A stretch of DNA of 64,000 nucleotides from CAYXLI01 sp964464925. Lineage in GTDB: Bacteria > Acidobacteriota > Terriglobia > Bryobacterales > Bryobacteraceae. The stretch lies in the NCBI GenBank assembly GCA_964464925.1, contig CAYXLI010000011.1, positions 116,025 through 180,024 on the forward strand, in the 5' to 3' direction. Below, piece by piece: positions 34,286 through 43,490 of the stretch. The first letter of the stretch is position 1, and every line of letters starts with the position of its first letter. The notes beneath the pieces are model-generated. The model saw nothing but the letters and a program-made list of their open reading frames with translations. It did no database searches and had not been told where the DNA came from. The translations under genes were made by a program, and so were the position numbers.

Positions 34286-34912
34286 TCAGTTCACAAACCC
34301 GTTCACATCCAGCACTTCAAACTGAAACCGCTCCGGAGGCAAGCACGAGACCGGGGCCGGATTCATTGCACTCCAAGTTGTGAACGCCGTATTTGCAACC
34401 GACGCGTTCAGGTAGAACAGGAACTGATCTGAGAAGCACGCAATCGGAGGAGGCTGGCGAAACGTGAGCCTCAGGCCCACAGCCTTGCTGAGATCCACAC
34501 CGTGCGTATTTACTGATTTATCGGTCAGCAGGGTGACGAAACTGCTCCGCCCCGCATGCGGCCAGACATCGTGCCGTAGGATATGACGCAAGTCGAATCG
34601 TGTCTCGAACGTAATCTCACACTGGCGAATCCATTCGAGCACATCGTTACCCCACTGCCAGTGCGAGATGAACCCGAAGTACTGCTCCGCCATTTGCAGC
34701 GCGAGGTCCATACGGCGGCTCTCCAGATCGGTTACGAGTTCCGCGGTACCCGCGTCGGCCAGCATGTCTTCGGTATCGACGATCTTCGAGGCCATCTCGA
34801 GGACCTTGTCCATCCGTTTCACTTGCGGCCCGGCATGCACCAGAAGCGGAGGAAGCTCATGCAGTGTCTCGCCAGGGATCTCTACGAATCTCCTGTCTCC
34901 CACGATGTCCAT
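34286..34912 (-). CDS. Conserved-looking hypothetical protein
   Basis: The protein has 208 residues. I do not recognise the family. It has no signal peptide or membrane span. The middle is rich in aromatic residues (YFGFISHWQWGNDVLEWI), followed by ETRFDLRHILRHDVWPHAG and a beta-rich C-terminal third. The coding call rests on an AGGAGA ribosome site 4-9 bases before the ATG and on better protein-like composition than any opposite-strand frame. It stands alone, divergent from the ROK kinase. Confidence 0.6.
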   Translation of the reverse strand: MDIVGDRRFVEIPGETLHELPPLLVHAGPQVKRMDKVLEMASKIVDTEDMLADAGTAELVTDLESRRMDLALQMAEQYFGFISHWQWGNDVLEWIRQCEITFETRFDLRHILRHDVWPHAGRSSFVTLLTDKSVNTHGVDLSKAVGLRLTFRQPPPIACFSDQFLFYLNASVANTAFTTWSAMNPAPVSCLPPERFQFEVLDVNGFVN

Positions 34913-35095
34913 ATACTCTCCTATCGAGTCATATCGACTACTGAGTCGAGTTTCGCTGTTCCCAGCATCCTGCCATAGGAGACGTTACTTTTGCAATACA
35001 AGTTTCTGTGGTTATGTTCTCCCCGCCGGAGCGTAGGATGCGCTTCATTAGCACTCCCGCGGGACCGCTGCTAAGGTGCCGCACGAAAACCCGGA

Positions 35096-35104
35096 TGGTA
35101 TGAT
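35096..35104 (+). promoter_or_regulatory. Extended -10 promoter of the ROK kinase gene
   Basis: TGG-TATGAT matches an extended -10 element and ends 9 bases before the ATG at 35114. No Shine-Dalgarno sequence lies between, so the mRNA leader would be only a few bases. No -35 box. Confidence 0.5.
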
Positions 35105-35113
35105 GCGGACTTC

Positions 35114-36037
35114 ATGGCTGATTACGGAATCGGAGTCGATCTCGGCGGTACCAATCTAAAGGCCGCCGCCATCGATAGCAACGGCGTTTTGCTGGACCAG
35201 ATTTCCGGCACCACGGATTACCACGAGGGCCGGGTTGCGGTTGTCACCGACATGGTGGCCGCGATTAACAAACTGAAGGAAAATCAGAGCAGTCACAGAC
35301 TCGTCGGCGTAGGGATCGGAGTCCCCGGATTCATTCTTATCGAAAAAGGCATCATCGTCGGATCGAATAATCTGCCCGGCTTTGACAACTTCCCGGTGCG
35401 TGATGAGATCGAGCGCCAACTCGGCACCACCGTCATTCTTGAAAACGATGCGAACGCTGCCGCCCTGGGTGAGAAATGGATGGGCGCCGGGCGCGACGTG
35501 AACGATCTGGTATTGTTCACGCTCGGAACAGGCATTGGCGGCGGCATCATCTCCGGAGGAAAAATCATCCACGGCCAGTACGGCATGGCGGGTGAACTGG
35601 GCCACGTGACGGTGTACCCGGATGGTAATCCCTGCGGATGCGGAAACTACGGCTGCCTTGAGAAGCATGCGTCGGGGACATATATCGTCAGCATGGCGCG
35701 CTTGCTCAGTCTCGGCGACGATCTCTCCGCCGAAGACGTCTACAACCTGGCCGTTTCCGGCAATGAACGGGCCAAGATGATCTTTCACAATATGGGCTCT
35801 GCCTTGGGGATCGCCATCGCGAGCATGGTGAACATCTTCAACTTTCCGCTGTACCTGCTCAGCGGCGGTGTGCTGGCTGCCTGGGATCAGTTTGCCCCAA
35901 CCATGCTTACCGAGATCAAGAACCGCTCCTTTGCTTTCCGCAATGTGACTACAATGATCGGCAAAGCGACATTAGGCAATAAGGCAGGGCTGTACGGCGC
36001 TGCGTACCTGCCCATCCAGCGCACGCTGGCTCAGTAA
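35114..36037 (+). CDS. ROK-family sugar kinase (glucokinase-like)
   Basis: The protein has 307 residues. The N-terminal phosphate loop is DLGGTNLKAA, the catalytic Asp112 sits in ENDANAAALGE, and the ROK zinc site is His164 with Cys174, Cys176 and Cys181 (CGCGNYGCLE). The absence of an N-terminal helix-turn-helix makes it an enzyme and not a repressor. The substrate is probably glucose or a related hexose. It lies 17 bases before xylulokinase, so the two kinases form a sugar-use unit. Confidence 0.92.
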   Translation: MADYGIGVDLGGTNLKAAAIDSNGVLLDQISGTTDYHEGRVAVVTDMVAAINKLKENQSSHRLVGVGIGVPGFILIEKGIIVGSNNLPGFDNFPVRDEIERQLGTTVILENDANAAALGEKWMGAGRDVNDLVLFTLGTGIGGGIISGGKIIHGQYGMAGELGHVTVYPDGNPCGCGNYGCLEKHASGTYIVSMARLLSLGDDLSAEDVYNLAVSGNERAKMIFHNMGSALGIAIASMVNIFNFPLYLLSGGVLAAWDQFAPTMLTEIKNRSFAFRNVTTMIGKATLGNKAGLYGAAYLPIQRTLAQ

Positions 36038-36054
36038 GAAAAACAGAGGCAAAC

Positions 36055-37542
36055 ATGTACTGGCTGGGAATTGATATAGGAACCGGCGGAAGCCGCGCTT
36101 TACTTGTCGGCGCGAACGGCAAGATCAAGGCAAGCTACACCGCCCTTCATGAGGAAATGCAGATGCTGAAGCCTCTCTGGGCCGAACAGCATCCCGATGA
36201 CTGGTGGCGCGCGGCGCAGGCTGCCATCAAAGGCGTGCTCAGCGAAGGCGGTGTGAATGGGTCCGAGGTACGCGGCATCGGCCTCTCCGGCCAGATGCAC
36301 GGACTCGTTCTACTGGACCAGGCGAGTAAGGTCATCCGCCCTGCCCTCATCTGGTGCGATCAGCGTAGCCAGCCGCAGGTGGATTTCATCAACCGCACAG
36401 TTACGCCGGAATTTGTGCTGAAATGCACGGCGAATCCCGTGGTCACCGGATTCACTTTGCCCAAACTGCTCTGGATCCGCGATAACGAACCCGACCATTT
36501 CGGGCGCATCCGGCAGATCCTCCTCCCGAAGGATTATATTCGTTTCCGGCTCACCGGCGACTTCGCCACCGAAGTGTCCGACGCTTCCGGAACTTCGCTG
36601 TTCGATGTTGTGAAGCGAACCTGGTCACGGGAATTGGCGGAGGCTCTCGATATCGACCGGTCCATTCTGCCGGAGTGCTACGAATCCGCCGAAATTGCCG
36701 GAACCCTCAAGCCCGAGGTCGCCACCTCGCTCGGCTTGGCTCCCGGCACTCCTGTCGTCGGCGGCGGAGGCGATCAGGCTGCGAGTGCTGTCGGGAACGG
36801 CATCGTCGAATCCGGCATCATGTCGTGCACACTCGGAACATCCGGTGTCGTGTTCGCGCACATGGACCAGCCTCACTACGATCCGAAAGGCCGCGTCCAC
36901 ACATTCTGCCACGCCGTCCCTGGCAAGTGGCACGTCATGGGTGTGACCCAAGGGGCTGGCCTCAGCCTGCAATGGTTCCGGAATCAGCTTGCGCCAGGCG
37001 AAGAGTACCCTGTGCTGACCCGCGCCGCCGCACAGACCGAGATTGGGGCACAAGGACTCTTCTGGCTGCCATACCTGATGGGCGAGCGGACGCCGCACCT
37101 CGATGCATCCGTTCGCGCGTCCTTCGTTGGGCTCACGGCGAAACATACACGCGCCGATATGGTGAGAGCCGTCATTGAAGGTGTGTCTTACAGCCAGAAG
37201 GACGGGCTCGATATCATCGAGGACATGGGCGTGCCGGTTCGTTCCATCCGCATCTCCGGCGGTGGCGCGCGCAGCCCATTTTGGCGCCATGTGCTTGCCG
37301 ACGTGTTGAATAAGCCGTGCATCACGCTGGAAACTCAGGAGGGCTCCGCATATGGTGCAGCACTTCTCGCTCAGGTCGGCACGGGCGCATTCCCCAGCGT
37401 GGAAGCAGCCTGCCGCGCCACGATCCGGGAAGTGGATGCAACGCAACCGGATGCATCCAACGCCGCGTTCTACGCAAAGGCACACAAGATCTACCAGGCT
37501 ATTTATCCGGCGTTAAAGCCGATCTACGAGTTCAATCGCTAG
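36055..37542 (+). CDS. xylB: Xylulokinase
   Basis: The protein has 495 residues of the FGGY family. It phosphorylates D-xylulose for the pentose phosphate pathway. Landmarks are GIDIGTGGSRALL, the xylulokinase-specific SGQMHGLVLLD near residue 78, catalytic Asp240 in GGGGDQAASAVG, and ISGGGARSPFWRHVLADV. GAGG precedes the ATG. No xylose isomerase is in the window. Its TAG shares a base with the priA GTG. Confidence 0.92.
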   Translation: MYWLGIDIGTGGSRALLVGANGKIKASYTALHEEMQMLKPLWAEQHPDDWWRAAQAAIKGVLSEGGVNGSEVRGIGLSGQMHGLVLLDQASKVIRPALIWCDQRSQPQVDFINRTVTPEFVLKCTANPVVTGFTLPKLLWIRDNEPDHFGRIRQILLPKDYIRFRLTGDFATEVSDASGTSLFDVVKRTWSRELAEALDIDRSILPECYESAEIAGTLKPEVATSLGLAPGTPVVGGGGDQAASAVGNGIVESGIMSCTLGTSGVVFAHMDQPHYDPKGRVHTFCHAVPGKWHVMGVTQGAGLSLQWFRNQLAPGEEYPVLTRAAAQTEIGAQGLFWLPYLMGERTPHLDASVRASFVGLTAKHTRADMVRAVIEGVSYSQKDGLDIIEDMGVPVRSIRISGGGARSPFWRHVLADVLNKPCITLETQEGSAYGAALLAQVGTGAFPSVEAACRATIREVDATQPDASNAAFYAKAHKIYQAIYPALKPIYEFNR

Positions 37543-39947
37543 TGTTTGCTGACGTCAGCCTGCCGGTTCCGATCGATCAGCCATTCACGTACGTGTTGCC
37601 GGAAACGCTTCGGCATCGCGTGCGCGAGGGCTGCCGGGTCCTGGTTCCATTCGGCTCCCGCAAGCTCACCGGCATCGTTGTCAAAGTTCACCAGCAGCCT
37701 CCTCAGGTTGCGGCAAAGCCTCTGCTCAAATTGCTGGAAGAGGAGCCTGTGCTGGAGCCGCACCTCATTCGCCTCGGTCAATGGATCGCCTCCTACTATT
37801 GCGCTCCATTGGGCGAAGTGCTCCGCGGCATGGCGCCGCTCTCAGGCGAAACGCGCACAACGAAGATCTACTCGTTGACGGATGCGGGCCGGGACGCCGC
37901 ACGCCAGCTTTTCCTCGGGGCAGACGACCAGGATCCCACGATTCAGATCCTGCGCTTGCTCGACCAGCGGCCCGTTTCCGCCGAATACCTCAAACGCAAG
38001 ATCCCCGACACGCCGCGGATCATCAAGTCGCTTGAGAAGCGCGGCTTCGTATTCACTGAAGATATCTTCGCCGAACGGGATCCGCTGCGCGCCTCCTCCG
38101 GACGCCTACGCGTCGCACACACGCAGCGGCCCGAAGGCGTCAAGTTCAAAAAAGCCGAACGTGAGTTGCTCAGCTACCTCGAACTGCATCCCGGCTCTCA
38201 CAACCTCGAAGAGTTAGACGCCCTCATCAAGGGCGCCAGTTCCGCCGCGCGTTCCCTCGCCCGCCGTAAGTTGCTGAAGCTCGACCTGGAGCCCGTTTCC
38301 GCCAACTTCGCGCCCTACCGTCCGCCGCCCACACTGAACGTCCATCAGCAGGAAGCATTCGACAAGCTGAAGGCATCTATCGAGTCCAAACAATTCTCCG
38401 CATTCCTGTTGCAAGGTGTAACCGGATCCGGCAAGACCGAAGTGTACCTTCGTGGCATCGAAGCTACGCTCGCAACGGGACGCAGCGCCCTGCTTCTTGT
38501 TCCGGAAATCGCGCTGACGCCGGCCGTGGCCGCGCAGTTCCACCATCGCTTCGGAGATCGCGTCGCTATTCTGCACTCCGCCTTCCATGACGCCGAACGT
38601 GCCGACCAGTGGCGCCGCATTCGCTCGGGGAAAGCTACGGTCGTCGTAGGAACCCGTTCCGGAGTTTTCGCGCCAGTGCAGGACCTGGGTCTCATCGTCG
38701 TCGACGAAGAGCATGACGGCAGCTATAAACAGCAGGACACGCCCCGCTATAACGGGCGCGACGTTGCCGTCGTTCGCGCGCAGACCGCCGGCGCGACTGT
38801 GATCCTGGGATCCGCAACGCCCTCGCTGGAATCACGCTATAACGTGGAGCGCGGAAAATATTCGCTGCTGGAACTTCCGGAGAGAATCGAAAAACGCCCG
38901 ATGCCGGACGTAGAGCTGATCGATATGCGCGTCGAATTTCTCGAAACCGGCAAGCAGTCGACCTTCTCGCGTCGCCTGCTCGATTCCATGCGCGAACGCC
39001 TCGAAAAGGGCGAGCAGGTCATCCTTCTTCATAATCGCCGGGGCTTCTCTTCCTTCGCTGCCTGCCGTTCCTGCGGGGAGCGCATGCAATGCGTGAACTG
39101 CGCGGTCACGCTGACGTATCACCGGCGCGATCGCCGCATGCTGTGCCACTACTGCGCCTACGCCGAACGGATTCCATCTAACTGCCCTAAGTGCGGCAGC
39201 GAGCACATGCATTTCCTCGGCGTCGGCTCCGAACGTGTCGAAGATGAATTGCACCGCGAATTTCCTTCCGCGCGGATCGCCCGGCTCGATCGTGATACTG
39301 TCACCGGCAAACATCATTTTGAAACCATTCTGCAAGGTTTCCGCGAGCGGAATTTCGACATCCTGGTTGGCACCCAAATGATCGCGAAAGGTCACGACAT
39401 TCCAAATGTCACCATGGTCGGTGTGATTTCCGCTGACATCGGCCTCGGCGTACAGGACTTTCGAGCCGCCGAGCGCACGTTCCAACTCCTCACACAAGTC
39501 GCCGGCCGTGCCGGGCGCGGTGACCTGCCCGGGCAGGTGTTCGTCCAGACGATCAATCCGGACCACTACGCCATTCGCATGGCTGCCGCGCAGGACTTCG
39601 CCGCTTTCTATTCAAAGGAGCTTCAATTCCGCAAACTCATGCGATACCCGCCTTTCAGCGCCCTGGCAAACATTCTGGTCCGCAGCGAGAAGCAGGAGGA
39701 CGCCATGCGCATGGCTGGCGAAATCAGTTCCTTGCTCAATCCCGCGCCCGAACAATTGAAGGTCCTGGGGCCTGCGGAGGCGCCTGTTCCGCGCCTGAAG
39801 AACGAGTTCCGCTATCAGTTGCTGATCAAAACGGCGGATCGGCGCGTCCTGAATCAGGTGCTTCAGAAGCTTCGCCACTACGCCGTGGATCAGCGCTGGA
39901 CCGCCACGGCTCTTGTAATTGACGTTGACCCGTTGACTCTGCTCTAA
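37542..39947 (+). CDS. priA: Primosomal protein N' (PriA helicase)
   Basis: The protein has 801 residues from a GTG at 37542 that overlaps the xylB stop (TAGTG); protein homology begins exactly there (FADVSLPVPIDQPFTYVLPE). Reading frames starting further upstream inside xylB are artefacts. The 3'-DNA-binding domain comes first, then the helicase with Walker A GVTGSGKTEVYL, DEEHD and late helicase motifs (QVAGRAGRGDLPGQV). The zinc module has eight cysteines, CRSCGERMQCVNC and CHYCAYAERIPSNCPKC. It restarts stalled replication forks. Confidence 0.96.
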   Translation: MFADVSLPVPIDQPFTYVLPETLRHRVREGCRVLVPFGSRKLTGIVVKVHQQPPQVAAKPLLKLLEEEPVLEPHLIRLGQWIASYYCAPLGEVLRGMAPLSGETRTTKIYSLTDAGRDAARQLFLGADDQDPTIQILRLLDQRPVSAEYLKRKIPDTPRIIKSLEKRGFVFTEDIFAERDPLRASSGRLRVAHTQRPEGVKFKKAERELLSYLELHPGSHNLEELDALIKGASSAARSLARRKLLKLDLEPVSANFAPYRPPPTLNVHQQEAFDKLKASIESKQFSAFLLQGVTGSGKTEVYLRGIEATLATGRSALLLVPEIALTPAVAAQFHHRFGDRVAILHSAFHDAERADQWRRIRSGKATVVVGTRSGVFAPVQDLGLIVVDEEHDGSYKQQDTPRYNGRDVAVVRAQTAGATVILGSATPSLESRYNVERGKYSLLELPERIEKRPMPDVELIDMRVEFLETGKQSTFSRRLLDSMRERLEKGEQVILLHNRRGFSSFAACRSCGERMQCVNCAVTLTYHRRDRRMLCHYCAYAERIPSNCPKCGSEHMHFLGVGSERVEDELHREFPSARIARLDRDTVTGKHHFETILQGFRERNFDILVGTQMIAKGHDIPNVTMVGVISADIGLGVQDFRAAERTFQLLTQVAGRAGRGDLPGQVFVQTINPDHYAIRMAAAQDFAAFYSKELQFRKLMRYPPFSALANILVRSEKQEDAMRMAGEISSLLNPAPEQLKVLGPAEAPVPRLKNEFRYQLLIKTADRRVLNQVLQKLRHYAVDQRWTATALVIDVDPLTLL

Positions 39948-39956
39948 TCTCGCCGA

Positions 39957-40760
39957 ATGGAATTGTTTGAAAGCGTCGACCGGAATCTGCGGGAAGCTAT
40001 GGCCTGCTATTCCTACGCCACGAGTGAAGGAGAAATCCGCCAGCTTGCGGGTGTGCGGATCGCCTCGTCCGGCATCAACTATTCCGTGTTTAACTCGGTC
40101 ATGTTCACTGAGCCCGTGGAAGGCGGCGTGGTCGATCTGGAACGCCGCATCCAACTTGGCGAGGTGCACTTCACCCAGCGCGGTCTCGGGCGCTCTTACT
40201 GGATCTGCGAAGACATGCTGGCTCCAGGAGCCCGCCGCGCCGAACAACACGTCTTCTTCGGCCATGGCATGCGTTGCGCAGCTGAGCCGCCTGGCATGCT
40301 GGCGGAACGCGTCGCTCCTCCGCTGCGTCAACTGGCCCATATGGAATTCCGCCAGGTGGATGATGCCGTCACACGCTTTCATTTTGCCGACGTAGTCTCT
40401 ACGGTTTTCTCACTGCCTTTTCCCGTCGCCGAGCGCGTCTATGGCGGCGAGACAACCTGGCAGAGTGACATGCGCGGTTACATCGGTTATGTTGCGGGGC
40501 GCCCGGTGTCTGTCGTGACCTCAGTCATTGGTGGAGACGCCATTGGCATCTATTCGCTCGCTACCCGGCCGGAACAGCAGGGCTACGGGTACGCCGAGAC
40601 GCTGATGCGGTTCGCGATCGCGGAGGCTACACTCGCTACCGGTCTCGAGCGCACCGTTCTGCAAACCACCCGCTCCGGCATGCGTCTTTACAAGAGGATG
40701 GGTTATCGCCCGGTGACAAAGTTCAAAGTCTACATCCAGGAAAGTTGCGGCTCCATCTGA
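39957..40760 (+). CDS. GNAT-family N-acetyltransferase
   Basis: The protein has 267 residues. The C-terminal 110 residues show the acetyl-CoA loop RPEQQGYGYAETLMRFAI and the family end TTRSGMRLYKRMGYR. The N-terminal half (about 1-140) is unassigned and may be a degenerate second GNAT domain (inference). It follows priA by 9 bases and is followed at 23 bases by the DUF3108 gene, so cotranscription is likely. The acceptor is unknown. Confidence 0.8.
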   Translation: MELFESVDRNLREAMACYSYATSEGEIRQLAGVRIASSGINYSVFNSVMFTEPVEGGVVDLERRIQLGEVHFTQRGLGRSYWICEDMLAPGARRAEQHVFFGHGMRCAAEPPGMLAERVAPPLRQLAHMEFRQVDDAVTRFHFADVVSTVFSLPFPVAERVYGGETTWQSDMRGYIGYVAGRPVSVVTSVIGGDAIGIYSLATRPEQQGYGYAETLMRFAIAEATLATGLERTVLQTTRSGMRLYKRMGYRPVTKFKVYIQESCGSI

Positions 40761-40783
40761 AGATCTGCCACACTCTTTACTTT

Positions 40784-41560
40784 ATGCCAGCTTTCCGACG
40801 CCAACGGCGGTGTGCCTGGTTGCTCGTTCTGCTGCTTGCTCATCCCGTTCTCTCGCAACAGCAATCCGGTCATCCGGTTTCTCTCCCTACCGGTAAAGAG
40901 ACCCTCACTTACGCGATTGAGTGGCGAATGATCCGGGCCGGAACCGCGAAACTGACTTGGACGCCCTCGCCGGCGTCCTGGCAGGGCGATGTCAAATTGG
41001 AGTCCGCCGGTCTGGTGAGCAAACTGTATCGGGTGGATGATTCCTACGTCTCGCGCGGGAACGAAGGCTTCTGCGTCACCTCCAGCCTGCTGCACGCGCT
41101 CGAAGGCAAACGGAATCGCGAAACAACCGTCAGTTTTGACCGCGGCAAGAAGCGTACGAGTTACTTTGAAAAAGATCTGACGAAGAATACGGTCGTACTC
41201 ACAAAGGAGATCGACATCCCTCCTTGCGTTCAGGATCTGTATGCCGGCCTGCAGAGAATCCGTACGCTCGGACTGGAGCCCGGGCAGTCTGCGCAGGTTC
41301 CTGTCAGCGATGGCAAAAAGTTCGCTATGGTTCGTGTGGAAGCGCAGGAGCACGAGTCCGTCCGGACGCCCACAGGGGACCACAAGACCACCCGGTACGA
41401 AATTTTCCTGTTCAACGACGTTCTTTTCAATCGCAAAGCGCGTTGTTTCGTATGGATCGCAGATGACGCTAAACGCACGCCCGTCCAGATCCGAGTGCGC
41501 ATGCAGTCTTTCCTTATTGGAAACATCAACTTAACGCTTGAGAAGGAAGAGCACTTGTAG
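40784..41560 (+). CDS. Secreted DUF3108-domain protein
   Basis: The protein has 258 residues from the ATG at 40784, which leaves a signal peptide (RRCAWLLVLLLAHPVLSQ); an earlier start would overlap the GNAT gene. The DUF3108 features are ETLTYAIEWRMIRAGTAKLTW near the N-terminus and FVWIADDAKRTPVQIRVR near the end. The family is periplasmic with a predicted beta-rich lipocalin or LolA-like fold and no proven function. It lies between a GNAT gene and another secreted protein. Confidence 0.82.
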   Translation: MPAFRRQRRCAWLLVLLLAHPVLSQQQSGHPVSLPTGKETLTYAIEWRMIRAGTAKLTWTPSPASWQGDVKLESAGLVSKLYRVDDSYVSRGNEGFCVTSSLLHALEGKRNRETTVSFDRGKKRTSYFEKDLTKNTVVLTKEIDIPPCVQDLYAGLQRIRTLGLEPGQSAQVPVSDGKKFAMVRVEAQEHESVRTPTGDHKTTRYEIFLFNDVLFNRKARCFVWIADDAKRTPVQIRVRMQSFLIGNINLTLEKEEHL

Positions 41561-41620
41561 CTCCTCCGCGGCCGGTAACAGAACGCACTTCCGGCACGTC
41601 ACAATAGGAAATAGATCCTC

Positions 41621-42688
41621 GTGCCTAAACGTAGAGCTTTTCTAGTGATCCTGTTCGCGGTTCTCTCCTTGTCCGCGGCCGAGATGAAAATGACGGTGGA
41701 CCAGCTCCGCTCGTTCATCGTCTCTTCGGTGAAGATGAAGTATTCGGATAAGCAGGTGGCCGAATACCTCAAGAACGTCCGCCTCACAAACCGCCTGGAC
41801 GATAGCACAATCGAGGATTTTCAAGCCGGCGGAGCGGGACCGAAAACGCTGGAGGCTCTCAAAGTGCTGCGGGAGAATTCCAAAACTCTGCAGCCGCCCC
41901 CAACTCCGGAAGCCAAGCCCGCGATCAAGCTGCCGGACCCGCCCGATTCCATGGAACAGGCTGAAGTTCTGAAGCAGGTCACCGAATATGCGATGGAGTA
42001 CGTGAAGAAATTGCCCAACTTCATCTGCACCCAGGTGACGCGCCGTTTCGGGGATCCTTCCGGCATGGAGTTCTGGCACCTGTACGATACCGTCACAGCC
42101 AAACTCAGCTATTTCGAACAAAAAGAAGACTATAAAGTCGTCTTCGTCAACAACAAGTCCGTCGACACAACCATGGAAAAGCTCGGAGGCGCGACGTCGA
42201 GCGGCGAATTCGGCTCCATGATGCATGAAATCTTCGAATCCGGCTCGCACACAAAGTTCGATTGGGAGCGCTGGGCCACCCTGCGCGGCAAGCGCATGCA
42301 TGTCTTCTCCTACCGTGTACCGAAAGAATTCTCCAAGTGGCGCATTGTATACGAACGCAGCGATAGCACGATCCCCGGTTACCATGGCCTCATTTATGTC
42401 GACAAGGACACTCTCGCCGTCATGCGCATCACGCTGGAAGCCGACGATATCCCCGTCGCGTTTCCCGTACAGCAGGCTCGAACTTCGCTGGACTACGATT
42501 TCGTCGATATTTCCGGACAGCAGTTCGTCCTCCCCCTGCGCGCTGAAGTGCGCATGCGCGCCGGCAAAACCCTCGTGAAAAACGAATCGGAATTCCGCCT
42601 GTACAAGAAGTTCGGCGCAGAGGCGACGATCACCTATACGCCTGAACCCTTGTCCGAAGACAAGATCAAGGAACAACCGCCCAAATAG
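41621..42688 (+). CDS. Secreted protein of unknown function
   Basis: The protein has 355 residues from a GTG. A signal peptide (about 1-20) is followed by a helical N-terminal region (SFIVSSVKMKYSDKQVAEYL) and a Pro-rich linker near residues 90-107. A larger domain starts at EYVKKLPNFICTQVTRRF. The last 200 residues, with YHGLIYVDKDTLAVMRITLE, resemble in layout the beta-sheet cradle of LolA-like periplasmic proteins (inference). I recall the LPNFICTQVT pattern from acidobacterial secreted proteins without a known role. It may share an operon with DUF3108, 60 bases upstream. Confidence 0.65.
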   Translation: MPKRRAFLVILFAVLSLSAAEMKMTVDQLRSFIVSSVKMKYSDKQVAEYLKNVRLTNRLDDSTIEDFQAGGAGPKTLEALKVLRENSKTLQPPPTPEAKPAIKLPDPPDSMEQAEVLKQVTEYAMEYVKKLPNFICTQVTRRFGDPSGMEFWHLYDTVTAKLSYFEQKEDYKVVFVNNKSVDTTMEKLGGATSSGEFGSMMHEIFESGSHTKFDWERWATLRGKRMHVFSYRVPKEFSKWRIVYERSDSTIPGYHGLIYVDKDTLAVMRITLEADDIPVAFPVQQARTSLDYDFVDISGQQFVLPLRAEVRMRAGKTLVKNESEFRLYKKFGAEATITYTPEPLSEDKIKEQPPK

Positions 42689-42870
42689 ACGGCCGTCGAA
42701 ACCTGATCACCTGGGTGCGCTCGGCACAGTCCCGGCGTCCGTCTATAGCTTTTTGGCGGGCTTCTCCCTTCGTCCTCGCTTGTTCCAGTGAGAGCGCAAT
42801 GGGTTGCCGTCGCCATCGCGTCCTCGGCTAGTGGCGGATCACATGACCTTTGCCGAACCAGAGCACCGTG

Positions 42871-42923
42871 TTTCCAGGGCACTTTCGCTTGCGCTACACT
42901 GGTGCGATCTCAGCGGCAGGAGG
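42871..42923 (+). promoter_or_regulatory. Promoter and ribosome binding site of the ECF sigma gene
   Basis: TTTCCA (42871-42876) and TACACT (42895-42900) are separated by 18 bases. A perfect AGGAGG at 42918-42923 follows, 6 bases before a TTG at 42930. The three elements agree on the TTG as the true start and give a leader of about 23 bases. Confidence 0.5.
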
Positions 42924-42929
42924 CCCCCC

Positions 42930-43490
42930 TTGGCGCCGGCAGGTGAAGTCACCGCGTTGTTACGCGCCTGGAGCGCAGGTGATCGCACCGTCGAATCGCG
43001 CCTCTTCGAAGTCATCCTCCCTGACCTCCAGCATCTCGCGCAGAACTTCTTGCGCCATGAAGCGCCAGGCCATACTCTGCAAACGGGCGCCCTGTTAAAC
43101 GAGGCCTACCTGCGGCTGATCAACGTACGGGAGCGCAATTGGGAAAGCCGCCGCCACTTCGTCGCCATCGCAGCCCGCGTGATGAGGCGGCTTTTGATCG
43201 ATCACGCCCGTGCCCGGCCAGAGGCACAGTTCGTCGGCCTTGACCAGGCTGCCGGCCTGCTCCCCAATCACTCTTCCCAGATCGAACAGGCTCTTGCCGT
43301 CGATCTCCTTCTGGACGGCTTGGAACGGCTGCATCCCGAACTCTGTCAGATCGTCGAACTGCGTTTCTTCCTCGGTCTCACCGAAGAGGAGGCAGCCGAC
43401 TCGCTCGGTATCCCGCTCCGGACGGCGCAGAGGAGATTCGCGGACGCGCGGCGGTGGCTGTTCGAGAAGTTGGAGGACGGCCGTGCATGA
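42930..43490 (+). CDS. ECF-type sigma-70 family factor (acidobacterial/planctomycete X6-like subgroup)
   Basis: The protein has 186 residues from the TTG at 42930, set by the perfect AGGAGG; the resulting N-terminus (APAGEVTALLRAWSAGD) is where this subgroup normally starts. Upstream in-frame starts at 42804 or 42843 give a tail unlike the family. Sigma region 2 covers about 20-95 (HTLQTGALLNEAYLRL), and region 4 about 125-180 (LTEEEAADSLGIPLRTAQRR). The gene overlaps the downstream kinase gene by 8 bases. The two presumably form one regulatory unit; no anti-sigma factor is seen. Confidence 0.88.
   Translation: MAPAGEVTALLRAWSAGDRTVESRLFEVILPDLQHLAQNFLRHEAPGHTLQTGALLNEAYLRLINVRERNWESRRHFVAIAARVMRRLLIDHARARPEAQFVGLDQAAGLLPNHSSQIEQALAVDLLLDGLERLHPELCQIVELRFFLGLTEEEAADSLGIPLRTAQRRFADARRWLFEKLEDGRA

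Noticed and set aside
34923..34952. AGTC/GACT-type repeats upstream of the unknown gene and ROK kinase
   Set aside because: Arms are only 4-5 bases and spacings irregular; could be chance.
34583..34978. Plus-strand frame opposite the unknown gene at 34286-34912
   Set aside because: The minus-strand frame has AGGAGA before its ATG and more natural composition.
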